64,000 nt of DNA from Rubripirellula tenax. GTDB lineage: Bacteria; Planctomycetota; Planctomycetia; Pirellulales; Pirellulaceae. Position 1 is the first letter of the stretch; every line of letters begins with the position of its first letter. Shown here piece by piece: positions 27,156 to 37,364 of this stretch. The position numbers were made by a program, and so were the translations under genes. The stretch covers positions 1 through 64,000 of the forward strand of contig NZ_SJPW01000004.1 in the NCBI RefSeq assembly GCF_007860125.1. The letters run 5' to 3'. The notes beneath the pieces are model-generated. The model worked only from the letters and a program-made list of their open reading frames with translations, was not told the DNA's origin and made no database searches.

Positions 27156-28601
27156 TTATCGATCGACGAAACCTTCAACATCATCCACGACCACCTTCGG
27201 GCGTTCGTCTGCGTCGCGAACCGTCATCTGGACATTCTTAAATTCAATATTCTTTGCATGACGGATGTAAGCACCCCAAGCCGGCAGCACACCAAAGAAG
27301 AACTGCTCCGGATAGCGATCGATGTCTTCGGGAACGGTTCGACGTGCATCTTCTTTCGTTCCGTTTCCTGGGTAAGAGATCTTAATGTTTTCCAAGACAA
27401 CGTTCTCGACAAAGTGGCCGGGGATGCCCGTGATCATGATCGGCCCGGCTTTCGACTTCTCGTTATCCGTCACGCCTGGGGTAGTATCCACTTTGAGATT
27501 TTTATAGACCGCCTCAGCGGCTTTCGCTCGATCCTCGATGATGACCTCGGCCACCACATCGCTGACTCGGATGTTTTTCAGTGTCCCGACCGTAGCGCTG
27601 CCTTGTTCTTCGCCAAAGGTGCTGCCCCGATTTCCCAAACGCATGAAGAGGGGACAGCCCACGTCTTTCATTGTGATTCTTGAGATATCGACATTTTCTA
27701 GGCGTCCGCCGTCTACTGATTGCAGCTTGATAGCGCCCATAGGGCAGTCATGAAAATAGCAGTTGGTCACCGTTACATCGATGAACCCGCCGCGCGACGA
27801 CGACCCAAGCTTCAACGCGGCCGTGTTGCTGTCCATCCGGCATCCACGCACGACAATGTTTCGGCAGGGGTTCTTTGAACTCTTCAAGCAGATCGCGTCG
27901 TCTCCGGTGCTGAGATCACAGTTCTCGATCAGCACATTCTCACATCCGTCCAGATCAAGTCCGTCATTGTTAAAGTTGTTATTACGGAATCGCACGGTAA
28001 CGGCACTGAAGTGAACGTTCGTGCAATCGATCAAGTGCAGCCCCCAAAAGGCTGGGCGTGTGTAGGTGACCCCTGAAAAGGCGAGATCATCACAGCTTTC
28101 CAAACGCATCAGCCGTGGCCGGATGCCAGAGTTTTTACCGCCCTTCCGGTTCCGTGGAAAATGCTGGTGAGTGCCCCTGCCATCGATGACGCCAAGTCCT
28201 TCGATGGTGATGTTCTTTGCGTTTTCAGCGTAGATCAAGCAATGGGCATCGCCCTCTCGCGGCCTGCTGAGGCTCTCGGTTGGGTAGTCAGCCACATCGG
28301 TGCTACCAAGCAAACGAGCGCCGTAGTCGAGCGAGAGGGTGATATTGCTTTTCAAAACGATCGTGCCGATTTGAAAATCGCCAGCAGGCACCCGAACGAC
28401 GCCGCCTCCGGCATCGTGACAGGCATCGATGGTCTTTTGCACCGCTGCCGTCTCAATGGCTACGCCGTCGCCGACCGCGCCAAAGCTCTTGATACTAAAG
28501 ACCCTGTTGGCGGCCGATTCGTCGCGGTCTGCAAACGTGTTTTGGGTGCCAACAACACATGACAAAACGACCCCGACCAGAATCAAGTTACCGATTCGCA
28601 T
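27156..28601 (-). CDS. Exported GH28 family glycoside hydrolase
   Basis: A 481-residue pectinase-fold protein from the ATG at 28601 (signal MRIGNLILVGVVLSCVVGTQ). After the GH28 N-terminal opening (FSIKSFGAVGDGVAIETAAV, then KTIDACHDAGGGVVRVPAGD) the parallel beta-helix carries NDGLDLDGCENVLIENCDLS and TGDDAICLKSS. The latter supplies the catalytic Asp pair. The classical GHG is replaced by SSSRGG, so it is probably not an ordinary endo-polygalacturonase. Exo-acting or rhamnogalacturonan/uronate-active relatives show such divergence. Within a sulfatase cluster it probably cleaves a desulfated uronate-containing chain. Family call strong, specificity open. Confidence 0.85.
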   Translation of the reverse strand: MRIGNLILVGVVLSCVVGTQNTFADRDESAANRVFSIKSFGAVGDGVAIETAAVQKTIDACHDAGGGVVRVPAGDFQIGTIVLKSNITLSLDYGARLLGSTDVADYPTESLSRPREGDAHCLIYAENAKNITIEGLGVIDGRGTHQHFPRNRKGGKNSGIRPRLMRLESCDDLAFSGVTYTRPAFWGLHLIDCTNVHFSAVTVRFRNNNFNNDGLDLDGCENVLIENCDLSTGDDAICLKSSKNPCRNIVVRGCRMDSNTAALKLGSSSRGGFIDVTVTNCYFHDCPMGAIKLQSVDGGRLENVDISRITMKDVGCPLFMRLGNRGSTFGEEQGSATVGTLKNIRVSDVVAEVIIEDRAKAAEAVYKNLKVDTTPGVTDNEKSKAGPIMITGIPGHFVENVVLENIKISYPGNGTKEDARRTVPEDIDRYPEQFFFGVLPAWGAYIRHAKNIEFKNVQMTVRDADERPKVVVDDVEGFVDR

Positions 28602-28758
28602 GGCAGGCGATTGATGATGGATCCGTGTTCCCAATGGATTCTGCTTTTGGATTGTCGGTTTCGGAACGAGGTTCAATACTCACACGATGAAGTGAAGCCG
28701 AAATGAACGGTATTCGGCAACGAAGCGTTTTCGTTTCGCTATGCATTATCGCAGTGCG

Positions 28759-30207
28759 TTACCGCTCCTGCGGATCCGCAAGGTTGATTTTTCGTTGATC
28801 CGTGCCGGTCGTGTGTACGTCACCGAGTTCCACTCGGATTGTTTCGGCTTGCTTTTGCAAGCGAGCGACGACCTCTGGATATCGATCCGCGACGTTGTGT
28901 TTCTCGCTAACGTCGTTGTCGATATCAAAAAGTCGTCGTTCTTTTAGCGTCACGAAACCTCTGCCCTTCAAGGGTTTCTTGGACCAAAAAGGTTGGTCCT
29001 TGGCGGTGCGAGGCAGATGCAGCTTCCAGTTGCCTTCGCGGACCGCCTGCAGATTCGTGCCGTTGTAGTAGTAAAGAAACTTGTGCGGCGTTGCGGTCTC
29101 TTTGCCTTGCAGAATGGGAAGGATGTTGTGTCCGTCGATCTTACGATCACTCGGTTTCTTCACGCGGGCCAGTTCGCAAAAAAGCGGCAGTAAATCCATG
29201 CTGGCCAGCGTGACGTCAGACACTTGATTGGGCGCAATCTTTCCCGGCCATCGAAAGATTGCGGGCACGCGATGTCCACCTTCCATTGTGCAGTACTTGC
29301 CACCGTTCAAACCGCCCGTTGAACCAGCCGTGGTCGGCCCATTGTCGGAAGTGAAGACCACCAGCGTGTTGTCGTCGAGGCCAGCATCGCGGATCGCTTG
29401 CATGATGCGCCCCGTACTGTGATCCAGTTCATTGATGAAGTCGCCATACTTTCCCTTTTTTGATGTGCCGACGAAGTCTTTACTGGGCAACAGTGGGGAA
29501 TGCACGATGTGGTGCGAAACATAGATAAAGAACGGACTCTCTTTTTGTCGCTTGATAAAGCTGACGACTTCATCGGTATATCGCTTTGTCAATTCTTCGC
29601 ACGGGACCTTCAACTGTTCGACCTGTTTGCCGCGATACAGCGTGTTGTAGTTTGGCCCGCGGGACTTTGCGTAGTTGCTGGGGATGCCGAGGTATTCATC
29701 GAAGCCGGCATCGATCGGATGGGAACCTTCGACCTCCATCCCCAAATGCCACTTGCCCACCATCAACGAGCGATAGCCGGCGGGCTTGAGCAGTTCGGGG
29801 ATGGTGATCTCTTCGGATGTGAGTCCGTAGTGATTGTATTTCGGATCTGATTCGTGTCGCGCGACTGGCATTCCGCATCGCATCGGGTAGCGACCGGTCA
29901 GGAGCGAGGCTCGCGAGGGACTGCACACATTGGCGGGAACGAAAAAATCTGTGCTGCGAAATCCTTCCGCCGCCAGCGCATCAAGATGCGGAGTGTCGGC
30001 ACCCGTCGGGCCGTAGCAACGAATGTCACCGAATCCGAGATCGTCGGCGAAGATAACGACGATGTTCGGCGGTCGCTCCGCGGCACTCACGAATGAGCAT
30101 GCGAGGAATACTAGAACCAGGCTTTGTCCCCAAACAGACGGTCTTCGCGCGGGATGGGCTTCAACGGCCGCGGGAGGCCGGCGCACATGGTCACTGACCG
30201 AAGTCAT
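28759..30207 (-). CDS. Exported formylglycine sulfatase
   Basis: A 482-residue sulfatase starting at 30207, 10 bp after the stop of the upstream double sulfatase, so almost certainly co-transcribed. The signal anchor is at about 28-43 (QSLVLVFLACSFVSAA) after a long basic N-region. Metal site IVVIFADDLGFGDIRCYG; formylglycine Cys95 in ANVCSPSRASLLTGRYP; MVGKWHLGMEVEGSHPIDAG; LVVFTSDNGPTTAG; GGHRVPAIFRWPGKI. It is closest in style to the second half of the adjacent tandem protein (FLYYYNGTNLQAVREGNWKL versus FFYHGGNKLQAVRSGKWKL). This suggests local duplication. Confidence 0.9.
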   Translation of the reverse strand: MTSVSDHVRRPPAAVEAHPARRPSVWGQSLVLVFLACSFVSAAERPPNIVVIFADDLGFGDIRCYGPTGADTPHLDALAAEGFRSTDFFVPANVCSPSRASLLTGRYPMRCGMPVARHESDPKYNHYGLTSEEITIPELLKPAGYRSLMVGKWHLGMEVEGSHPIDAGFDEYLGIPSNYAKSRGPNYNTLYRGKQVEQLKVPCEELTKRYTDEVVSFIKRQKESPFFIYVSHHIVHSPLLPSKDFVGTSKKGKYGDFINELDHSTGRIMQAIRDAGLDDNTLVVFTSDNGPTTAGSTGGLNGGKYCTMEGGHRVPAIFRWPGKIAPNQVSDVTLASMDLLPLFCELARVKKPSDRKIDGHNILPILQGKETATPHKFLYYYNGTNLQAVREGNWKLHLPRTAKDQPFWSKKPLKGRGFVTLKERRLFDIDNDVSEKHNVADRYPEVVARLQKQAETIRVELGDVHTTGTDQRKINLADPQER

Positions 30208-30217
30208 GTGTTTCTTT

Positions 30218-33200
30218 TCATTTTGAAAGTGGTTTCGGATTTTCAACGAAAGCGGCCGGCCGGCTGTTGTCGGCAATGTCGTTAGCAAACGCTTGCAGGT
30301 GCGCGCTGAGTTTCTGCGTGACTTCCGGATTCGATTCGATGACATTTTTCTTCTCGCCGATATCATTTTTCAAGTCATAGAGCTGTGCGGGCTTTCCTTT
30401 GTTTACATGAAGTTTCCATTTCCCAGACCGCACCGCCTGCAACTTGTTTCCGCCGTGATAGAAGAACGCTTTGTGCGGTGTTTGGGCGTCGCCGATGAGC
30501 GTCGGCCAGATGTCTTTGCCATCAATGACCCGATCGGTGGGGATTGCTGCGCCGGCCAGCTTCGCGAAAGTCGGCAGCAAATCCATCGTCGTCATGAGTT
30601 CATCGTTCGGTTTGCCTGACGGAATCTTTCCCGGCCAACGGACGACGGTGGGCTCGCGCATTCCACCCTCGAAAGTGGTCCCCTTGTTGCCTCGCAGTGG
30701 GCCGGCGTTGGCAAAGAGGGACTTCTTCGGGGGGCCATTGTCGGACGTGAAAAGGACGAATGTGTTTTCGTCGAGTCCGCTGGCCTTGAGAGTGTCGAGG
30801 ATCGTCCCGACGGACCAGTCGATTTCGGCAATGGCTTGACGGTAAATCTCGTCCCGCGTCTTGTAGTCGATATTGCCATCCTCTGCTTTGAGCGTCGCCA
30901 CAATGTCGTCGGAGACGCCTTCCATGAATGGCGGCGAAACGTGAAGCGGCGCATGGGGAATGGGATGCGGGACGTAAAGAAAGAAAGGCTCGTCTTTGTG
31001 TCTCTCGATGAATGAGACCGCGTGCTCGGTAATTCGCTTTGTCAGATAATCGGCGTCGGGATCCATCTCGATGACCTGCTCATTTTCCAGCAGCGCCAGC
31101 GGCGGGAACTTGTAGTGATCCTGGCGTGGATGAAACGGATGAATGTCGTGACTGAACGGAATCCCAAAGAATTCATCGAACCCTTGTCGCGTCGGCAGAA
31201 ACTCCGGCTGATCCCCGAGATGCCACTTACCGAACATCCCCGTTTTGTAACCCGCAGTCTTCAGAACTTCGGCGATCGTCACTTCATCCGGATTCAATCC
31301 CTTCCGGTCTCCGGCCAGCAGCACTCCGAAGTTAGACCCCATCGCCATGCCGATTCGCTTCGGATAGCAGCCGGTCATCAAAGCGGCGCGAGACGGAGTG
31401 CAGACCGGGGCGGCAACATAGAAACTGGTCAGCTTCATTCCTTCCGCCGCCATCTGATCAATGCGCGGTGTGCTAACGTGTTTGCCGCCGAAGCAACTGA
31501 GGTCTCCGTAGCCCTGATCGTCCGTGAAGATGACGACGAAATTTGGCGAGCGCGTCGGCGCATCGATGGCCTCGCCCCTGCTTGCCGAGTCTTTCTTCGG
31601 TGCCGGCTTACCCTTCCTGGGAACGCGTTTCGGTTTCGGCGGCGCGTAACGGGCAAGCAACTCGCTCATCTCCTTGACCACTTCGGGAAATTCGTTGTAC
31701 AGGTTGCGAGTTTGGTTCACATCCGCTTCGAGATCGTACAACTGAGCGGGCGGCGCGTCCTTCTTGATCCGGCCGTCCTCGATATCGCTGTTCACGCTTC
31801 CGACGAACGATGCACAGACGGGTCCGCCGGCAGCATGCACCCCCGGTTTGCCATTGAATCCTCCCTCGCCTTGAGCACCGATATAGACCCACCTCCCGTT
31901 GCGAACGGTAAGGTGAGTGGGTTTATGGGGAGAAACAACCAGGGTGTCTCGCAACGGAGATTCTGGTTCACCCATCATTGCAGGCAGAACATTCACACTG
32001 TCGGCAATCTGCTCTTGGCTCAAGGTCTGCTCTGTTAGTGCGGCAAAGGTGGCCAACATATCCACGCTACTGATCAACTGCGTTGAAGTGGTGCCCGGCT
32101 GTATGTGCCCGGGCCAACGAGCGATGAACGGTACACGATGCCCACCTTCCCAAGCACCAAACTTAAACCCCAGCAAGTCACCGTTGCCCCGGTGGCCCAA
32201 TCGGAAGGCTTCTTGGCCGCCGCGATTGAACATCCCGCCGTTATCACTGGTGAAAAGGACCAGCGTATTGTCCGCGACACCTTTCTCTTTCAGCGTCTCC
32301 ATGACCTCGCCAACGATCCAATCTAACTCGTGGACGAAGTCACCATACAGGCCGCACTGACTGGTCCCCTGAAACCGCCGAGCCGGCGTGAACGGATGAT
32401 GGATGTTGGTCGTGGAGAGGTAGAGAAAAAAAGGTTTGTCCGACTGCTCACGAATCCATTGAGTTGACCGCTCGGCCAACGTCGTCCCCAAGGTGAAGTC
32501 GTTGTAGAGCTTATGTGCCGCAGCGGCGCCGCTAAAGTAGTTGGGAACTCGCTGGCCGTGCTCGTCGGTCAGCGGGGTGATCGCAGTGGCCTTGTCGGTC
32601 GGCTTGCGGCCCAAATAGACAAGCGGGTCGTTCGAGTCGCGAGCAAAGACACGATCATTTTCCACAAAGACGTACGGCGGCGCGCTGTTGACCAGCGGCA
32701 CGCCAAAGAAATAATCGAAACCGAGATCCAGGGGGCCTGGCCGCAACGGTTGCTTCCAGTCGTTCGTCTTCGTGCCGAATCCCAGATGCCATTTTCCGAA
32801 AGCCGCCGTGCTGTAACCGCTGTTCTTGAACACATCGGCGATGGTCAGTTTTTCGGCATCAACAAGCAGCGGCGACGTGATCGGCGCGGGACCCCAAATG
32901 TTCTTGCGCACCGGATACTCGCCCGTCAGCAGGCCGTAGCGTGACGGGGTGCAGACCGCCGACGCCGAATGCGCATCCGTGAACCGGCGACCTTCGGCCG
33001 CAAGCTGATCGATGTTGGGTGTTTGCAGCTTCGTCGCGCCATAGCAACCAAGGTCGCCGTAGCCGAGATCATCGGCAAAGATGAGCACGACATTGGGAGG
33101 ACTCGGGTTTGCCGAGGCCGGCGGGGCCGGCGGGGCCGACCAAGCCAATCCTGATGAGCATCCCATCACATACGATGCCAGCGCGAATACAAAAACACAG

Positions 33201-33220
33201 GGTTGGAACTTCATTGTCAT
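30218..33220 (-). CDS. Tandem double sulfatase (two complete sulfatase domains)
   Basis: One uninterrupted 1000-codon frame with two full sulfatase domains. Domain 1 (about 40-520): VLIFADDLGYGDLGCYG, formylglycine Cys90 in AVCTPSRYGLLTG, AFGKWHLGFG, LFTSDNGGMFNRGGQ. A basic linker (PKPKRVPRKGKPAPKKD) leads to domain 2 (about 556-985): VVIFTDDQGYGDLSCFG, Cys607 in PVCTPSRAALMTGCYP, MFGKWHLGDQPEF, LFTSDNGPPKKS. Both keep metal and formylglycine motifs, so both may be active. A signal segment opens the protein (FVFALASYVMGCSSG); the Cys could be a lipobox, though imperfect. Typical sulfatases have about 470-550 residues, so this is twice the usual length. It lies just upstream of another sulfatase gene. 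Confidence 0.88.
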   Translation of the reverse strand: MTMKFQPCVFVFALASYVMGCSSGLAWSAPPAPPASANPSPPNVVLIFADDLGYGDLGCYGATKLQTPNIDQLAAEGRRFTDAHSASAVCTPSRYGLLTGEYPVRKNIWGPAPITSPLLVDAEKLTIADVFKNSGYSTAAFGKWHLGFGTKTNDWKQPLRPGPLDLGFDYFFGVPLVNSAPPYVFVENDRVFARDSNDPLVYLGRKPTDKATAITPLTDEHGQRVPNYFSGAAAAHKLYNDFTLGTTLAERSTQWIREQSDKPFFLYLSTTNIHHPFTPARRFQGTSQCGLYGDFVHELDWIVGEVMETLKEKGVADNTLVLFTSDNGGMFNRGGQEAFRLGHRGNGDLLGFKFGAWEGGHRVPFIARWPGHIQPGTTSTQLISSVDMLATFAALTEQTLSQEQIADSVNVLPAMMGEPESPLRDTLVVSPHKPTHLTVRNGRWVYIGAQGEGGFNGKPGVHAAGGPVCASFVGSVNSDIEDGRIKKDAPPAQLYDLEADVNQTRNLYNEFPEVVKEMSELLARYAPPKPKRVPRKGKPAPKKDSASRGEAIDAPTRSPNFVVIFTDDQGYGDLSCFGGKHVSTPRIDQMAAEGMKLTSFYVAAPVCTPSRAALMTGCYPKRIGMAMGSNFGVLLAGDRKGLNPDEVTIAEVLKTAGYKTGMFGKWHLGDQPEFLPTRQGFDEFFGIPFSHDIHPFHPRQDHYKFPPLALLENEQVIEMDPDADYLTKRITEHAVSFIERHKDEPFFLYVPHPIPHAPLHVSPPFMEGVSDDIVATLKAEDGNIDYKTRDEIYRQAIAEIDWSVGTILDTLKASGLDENTFVLFTSDNGPPKKSLFANAGPLRGNKGTTFEGGMREPTVVRWPGKIPSGKPNDELMTTMDLLPTFAKLAGAAIPTDRVIDGKDIWPTLIGDAQTPHKAFFYHGGNKLQAVRSGKWKLHVNKGKPAQLYDLKNDIGEKKNVIESNPEVTQKLSAHLQAFANDIADNSRPAAFVENPKPLSK

Positions 33221-33302
33221 CGTGCTCTACGCGAGGTGAATGTTTTGGAGTGAGTGGAAGCTAAGTGCCCGAAAAAAACGAGCAACTGTTTACGGCTGAG
33301 CT

Positions 33303-35582
33303 TCATTTGACCAAGTTACTGACGTCTGGCGGGGACGTGGTCGGTCGGGTAGTCCCTTCGTTCCAAAAAACGAAACGATCGCCGCGTTGGGTTGATAATT
33401 CGAGCTGGCCTTCATGCTGGTGCGACGCGGTGGGGTTCGAAACCGCAAACCAGCGGAACTTATTCATCGGCAAGGCTACCGTGACGTCGCCGCCACGGGT
33501 CGAAACAATCGACACGCATTGGCACTGGCCGCCGTGGAGTTCCCCGCTGACCAGGAAACCGCCTTCGCCACGGAAGTTTGCAAAGCGTACGTCGGGCCAC
33601 GCAGTTGGGACGGCCGGAAAAACGGCCAAGCGACCACCGTGACTTTGCAGAACCATTTCCTGCATGGCCGTCGCCCCATGTAGCGGCGTTTCCATCACCG
33701 GCAGACCGATCTCGGAATAAAATGTGTTGGGTTTTAAATACGGTCGCAATTGATTGAGATACTCAAGGGCCTGGTCGCCATCGCCAAGCAGCGATGCCAT
33801 GCACGAACCGGCGGTGTGCGAGTAACCTGCGATGCCGCGCCCGAACGAACGCCAATGCTTCAAGCTCCGCTCGATCAAGTCGCGGTCCTGTTGCAAATCC
33901 GGCGTCAGGGTGCGAAGCGGATAAATCGCCATCAAGTGCGACCAATGTCGATGCCCGCCGGTCAACCAAACATCGCCACCAACGGCGCGTCCGGTGTCAT
34001 TGCTCTGCACAGTGACAAGGTTGTCTCGCAAATCTCGCCAAACTGCCACCAGCGGTTTGTCGGATTCGTTCAAACCTTTCTCGTCGGCAAGTTCCAGCAA
34101 GCGACCGATTCCCCAGTGCAACAAATCCAAATCGTACGTACAGTCACTCGCGAGTCGGTACTCGGGACTGTACGTCTTGGGCAGATGCCAGCGATCATCG
34201 TGGCCGAGCTGGAGAAAATGTCGATAGTAGTTGACCGCACGCACCAGCAGCGGAAACAGAGTCTCGTCTCGAACGGTCGTATCGTTCCAGTAACGATATT
34301 CGAGATCGACGTTGTGCAGTGCCCACAACAGATTGCCGCATTCGGCACCAATCCGTGGGTCCATCCCGACGCGACCACCGGGCTCGCCCACATGAGCGAT
34401 CAAGTCCCATCCCGACGACGAACGGCCGAGGGCTGACGAATCCATGCGATAGGCTTCCGCGACGTTAAGTCGAAGGTTGCCTTGGTTTCGGTTGAGTTGA
34501 TAGCGGAGCGCCGACACCGCGCCGCGGCGATTCGCGGTCAGCCCGCCCAGATGCGATAGCTGCGCGTTGAGGTTCCACCATGTTGCGTTCCAAGCCGTCG
34601 GCTGAAGCCAGGGACCTTGGTTATCGATGATCCATCCTTCGTCACGCGTGGCGCATCCGAGCTTGTATTGCTGGATCCAATAGAAACGATCCCAAAACGG
34701 GTCGCCGGTTTCCAGGAAACTCTGTTGGTAGTAGCGATGCCACCAATGTTCATGCTGGGCGATCCAATCGACAAGGTCCGCCTCGCGAGCTCGGCGCACT
34801 GCGGCGATCGCATCTTTCGCCGCTGACCGATCGGGAAAGCTATGTTGCACGCTTAGCCACAGCCGCGTTCGTTGGCCTTTCGATTCGACGAACCAAGCCA
34901 CCCCGGTTTGTCCGCCCGCAATCAAGTCCTGAACTGCGACATGAACACCATCGTCACGAACCAAAGTCTTGACCTCGGGATGTGGCGGCGTCCGAGGCGT
35001 CTTTGCACGGACGGCGCGAGGATTACGAGGGACTTCGGGAACGTATTCAAACCGCGCTTCCGATAGCTCGCCCGTCGTGTTCAGCTCACAAAAAATGACG
35101 GGTTCTTTGGCGTGAACGATTGCTTTCCAGGTTGCCTGTCCATGGGGCGAACGCAGAGTCCCAGACGCCTCGGCATTCCATAACGAGACACGTGTTTCCC
35201 CGCCAGTCAAATCCGCGGGCAAGTTCAACGTCAAGTGTCCAATGAAATGCCGACCTCGGTTGAGAACCTCGACATGCTTTTCCGACAGATCGTCCTGTTC
35301 CCATGGTCGATGGTCGTGCGCGGCCGAACAACCCACATCGAAACGAAGCGTACGGGGGCCCGTTTGATAGACCAGCGTGCCCTGTTCACCGTTTCCAGCG
35401 AAGGGTGCCGCGTCCCAACGATCCGGTATGGTTGCAGTTATTAAATCGTGCGAGGAAAGAAACGTTGGCCAGTCGACCGTCCGCCAATTCTGGTCCGCCA
35501 ACGCGACGCGTGGCGTTGCCAAACCGACACAGCACGCATAGACGCTGAGCAGGCACAGCAACAATGCGAGTTTCTGTCTCAT
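33303..35582 (-). CDS. Exported GH95-like glycoside hydrolase
   Basis: A 759-residue protein with signal peptide MRQKLALLLCLLSVYACCVG. The N-terminal sandwich has WDAAPFAGNGEQGTLVYQTG, the GH95-type signature of alpha-L-fucosidase/galactosidase enzymes. The middle is an (alpha/alpha)6 barrel with GMDPRIGAECGNLLWALHNV and KTYSPEYRLASDCTYDLDLL, holding the probable acid residues. The C-terminal beta domain has HGGRLAVFPAVPTAWPDVRF. The match to GH95 is clear in order and motifs but divergent, so it may belong to a GH95-like side family. It is the first gene of a minus-strand run with the double sulfatase. Release of fucose or galactose from a sulfated glycan is a reasonable inference. Confidence 0.75.
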   Translation of the reverse strand: MRQKLALLLCLLSVYACCVGLATPRVALADQNWRTVDWPTFLSSHDLITATIPDRWDAAPFAGNGEQGTLVYQTGPRTLRFDVGCSAAHDHRPWEQDDLSEKHVEVLNRGRHFIGHLTLNLPADLTGGETRVSLWNAEASGTLRSPHGQATWKAIVHAKEPVIFCELNTTGELSEARFEYVPEVPRNPRAVRAKTPRTPPHPEVKTLVRDDGVHVAVQDLIAGGQTGVAWFVESKGQRTRLWLSVQHSFPDRSAAKDAIAAVRRAREADLVDWIAQHEHWWHRYYQQSFLETGDPFWDRFYWIQQYKLGCATRDEGWIIDNQGPWLQPTAWNATWWNLNAQLSHLGGLTANRRGAVSALRYQLNRNQGNLRLNVAEAYRMDSSALGRSSSGWDLIAHVGEPGGRVGMDPRIGAECGNLLWALHNVDLEYRYWNDTTVRDETLFPLLVRAVNYYRHFLQLGHDDRWHLPKTYSPEYRLASDCTYDLDLLHWGIGRLLELADEKGLNESDKPLVAVWRDLRDNLVTVQSNDTGRAVGGDVWLTGGHRHWSHLMAIYPLRTLTPDLQQDRDLIERSLKHWRSFGRGIAGYSHTAGSCMASLLGDGDQALEYLNQLRPYLKPNTFYSEIGLPVMETPLHGATAMQEMVLQSHGGRLAVFPAVPTAWPDVRFANFRGEGGFLVSGELHGGQCQCVSIVSTRGGDVTVALPMNKFRWFAVSNPTASHQHEGQLELSTQRGDRFVFWNEGTTRPTTSPPDVSNLVK

Positions 35583-36131
35583 AGAGTCTTCATTTTAAAC
35601 ATGAGCAAACGATGGCGTTCGTCGGGATCGCTCGATGGCCGAAGTCGAACTTCGGATCGGTTGTGAATTTATCGAACGATGCGGCAATACAAGCACGACC
35701 CAGGAGTGATGCATTTTAATCCGACAACTCGGATCGTTTGCATCAAAGTCGCCGCGACACAGCGATGCCAATTCGTCTCCACCATAACCGAACCCGGTGC
35801 GCCTCATTTGGATTCTTCGACTGTCGATTCTTGCTTGCGGGAGACAGCAGCAAGCGGCCTGACGTGCAAATCGCAACGCCATGTTTGCGCAAATCGTTAT
35901 CTGGGTGTCGCAAAAGCCGTCAGGCAATCGTGGTTTTTCACTGGGGTCTCGCAGATTGCCGCTCACTATGGAGCCCTCGGGGGATAGACTCGGACGCGGG
36001 TAAGAATGTAGCTGGGCGTCATCCACGATTTCTTTTTTGAAACTGAGTCTCGACCAAAGCAAGCTTGGTTACTTACCCACACCGGTTCGAGGTTCGAAAT
36101 AAATTTTGTTTTCGCTTTCAGGAGCACCGAA
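35583..36131. other. Intergenic region between divergent genes
   Basis: About 550 bp between the GH95-like gene (leftward) and the DUF1559 gene (rightward), so it should hold two divergent promoters. I could not identify convincing promoter elements. Open frames here have poor composition and no family resemblance. Just before the DUF1559 gene an AGGAG Shine-Dalgarno lies at 36120-36124, seven bases from the ATG at 36132. It is one of the clearest ribosome-binding sites in the window and fits a highly expressed gene. Confidence 0.5.
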
Positions 36132-37361
36132 ATGAAGAACAGATTGAAGCGTGAGGGATTCACCCTCGTCGAACTTCTCGTCGTCATCGCGATCATCGGC
36201 GTGTTGGTAGGGCTGCTATTGCCCGCGGTCCAAGCGGCGCGTGAAGCCGCACGTCGGATGAGTTGCAGCAACAACTTCAAGCAACTTGGGCTGGCAATTC
36301 ACAACTATCATTCTGCCTACAAGCGATTGCCAATGCACCAAGGTGGGACGCATGGGGTGGGATCGTGGCGTGCAGACAATGGTAATAACCAATTGGACCT
36401 GTCTAGCTTGGTGGGAATGACGCCGTTCATGGAGCAGCAGGCGCTTTGGGAGCAGATCAGCAATCCGTATTCGGTGACGGAAGGAACGGCTGGTTTGGGC
36501 AATATCTACAACCCGATGGGACCATGGCCAGGTCGACCTCTCAACTCAGGGGCCAATGCCAACGGCGGTTTCTATGGTCCGTGGATGGCCAACATCCCAA
36601 CGCTTCGTTGCCCGAGTGACCCAGGCCAAGGCCTACCTGCCCAAGGACGTACAAACTATGGCCCGTGTCTAGGTGATTCGTTGGACACCACCTGGGGCGG
36701 TTATCGGATTCGAAACACGGGCGCTCAGCAGACTGGCGGTAACCCGTTGTACTACGTTCGCGTCAGGGCTTCTCAGCGAGGCTTCTTCAAGAATCAGCGA
36801 TTCATCCGTTTTCGAGATGTACTTGATGGACTCTCCAACACCATTGCCATGGGAGAGATCGTCACTGACCTAGGTGACCGAGATGTTCGTACCCATTCGG
36901 CTGACGGTGCAAACAACCTGTTGGGCCTGAACGGCAATACCTCGTGTGAACAGTTTAGAGATCCTCTGCGTCCAAGGTTTTGGAGCACGACGGCTCCCCT
37001 GGTTGGAAACGCCGAGCAACGACGGGGATTCAAATGGGCTTACGGTGGTCCAATCAACCAGCAAGTTAACACCATTTTGCCACCCAATTCTGTCCTCTGC
37101 ATCAACAACACGAACATCGTTTCCATTGCCATCGCAAGCGCGTCTAGCCGCCATCAAGGCGGAGCGCACATCTTGATGGGTGATGGTGCTGTGAAATTTA
37201 TCACTGACTCCATCGAAGCCGGCGACCCAAATCGCGGACAAGTTGGTGCGCATCCGGCGCACAATGATCCGCTGTCCGTGCCCGGTGCGGCAAGTCCCTA
37301 TGGGTTATGGGGTGCACTGGGCACCGCAGCCACCAGTGAAGTTATTGATGAGGAGATCTGA
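36132..37361 (+). CDS. DUF1559 domain prepilin-like protein
   Basis: A 409-residue protein of the planctomycete DUF1559 family. It begins with a type IV prepilin-like cleavage/methylation segment, [20 protein letters not shown], followed by [17 protein letters not shown] and [15 protein letters not shown]. The C-terminal family motif H-x9-DG is present ([12 protein letters not shown]). Such proteins are pseudopilin-like, probably assembled or anchored at the envelope; planctomycete genomes have dozens. A strong AGGAG ribosome-binding site precedes the gene. It is followed after 3 bp by a small lipoprotein gene, a common planctomycete pairing. Family certain, function unknown. Confidence 0.93.
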   Translation: MKNRLKREGFTLVELLVVIAIIGVLVGLLLPAVQAAREAARRMSCSNNFKQLGLAIHNYHSAYKRLPMHQGGTHGVGSWRADNGNNQLDLSSLVGMTPFMEQQALWEQISNPYSVTEGTAGLGNIYNPMGPWPGRPLNSGANANGGFYGPWMANIPTLRCPSDPGQGLPAQGRTNYGPCLGDSLDTTWGGYRIRNTGAQQTGGNPLYYVRVRASQRGFFKNQRFIRFRDVLDGLSNTIAMGEIVTDLGDRDVRTHSADGANNLLGLNGNTSCEQFRDPLRPRFWSTTAPLVGNAEQRRGFKWAYGGPINQQVNTILPPNSVLCINNTNIVSIAIASASSRHQGGAHILMGDGAVKFITDSIEAGDPNRGQVGAHPAHNDPLSVPGAASPYGLWGALGTAATSEVIDEEI

Positions 37362-37364
37362 TCA

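Noticed and set aside
31022-32038. 338-codon plus-strand open frame
   Set aside because: Antisense to the double sulfatase, whose motifs are unambiguous; such long antisense frames are common in this codon usage.
35595-36062. 155-codon minus-strand frame between GH95-like and DUF1559 genes
   Set aside because: Low-quality composition, no start signal or family resemblance, and it fills what must be a divergent promoter region.
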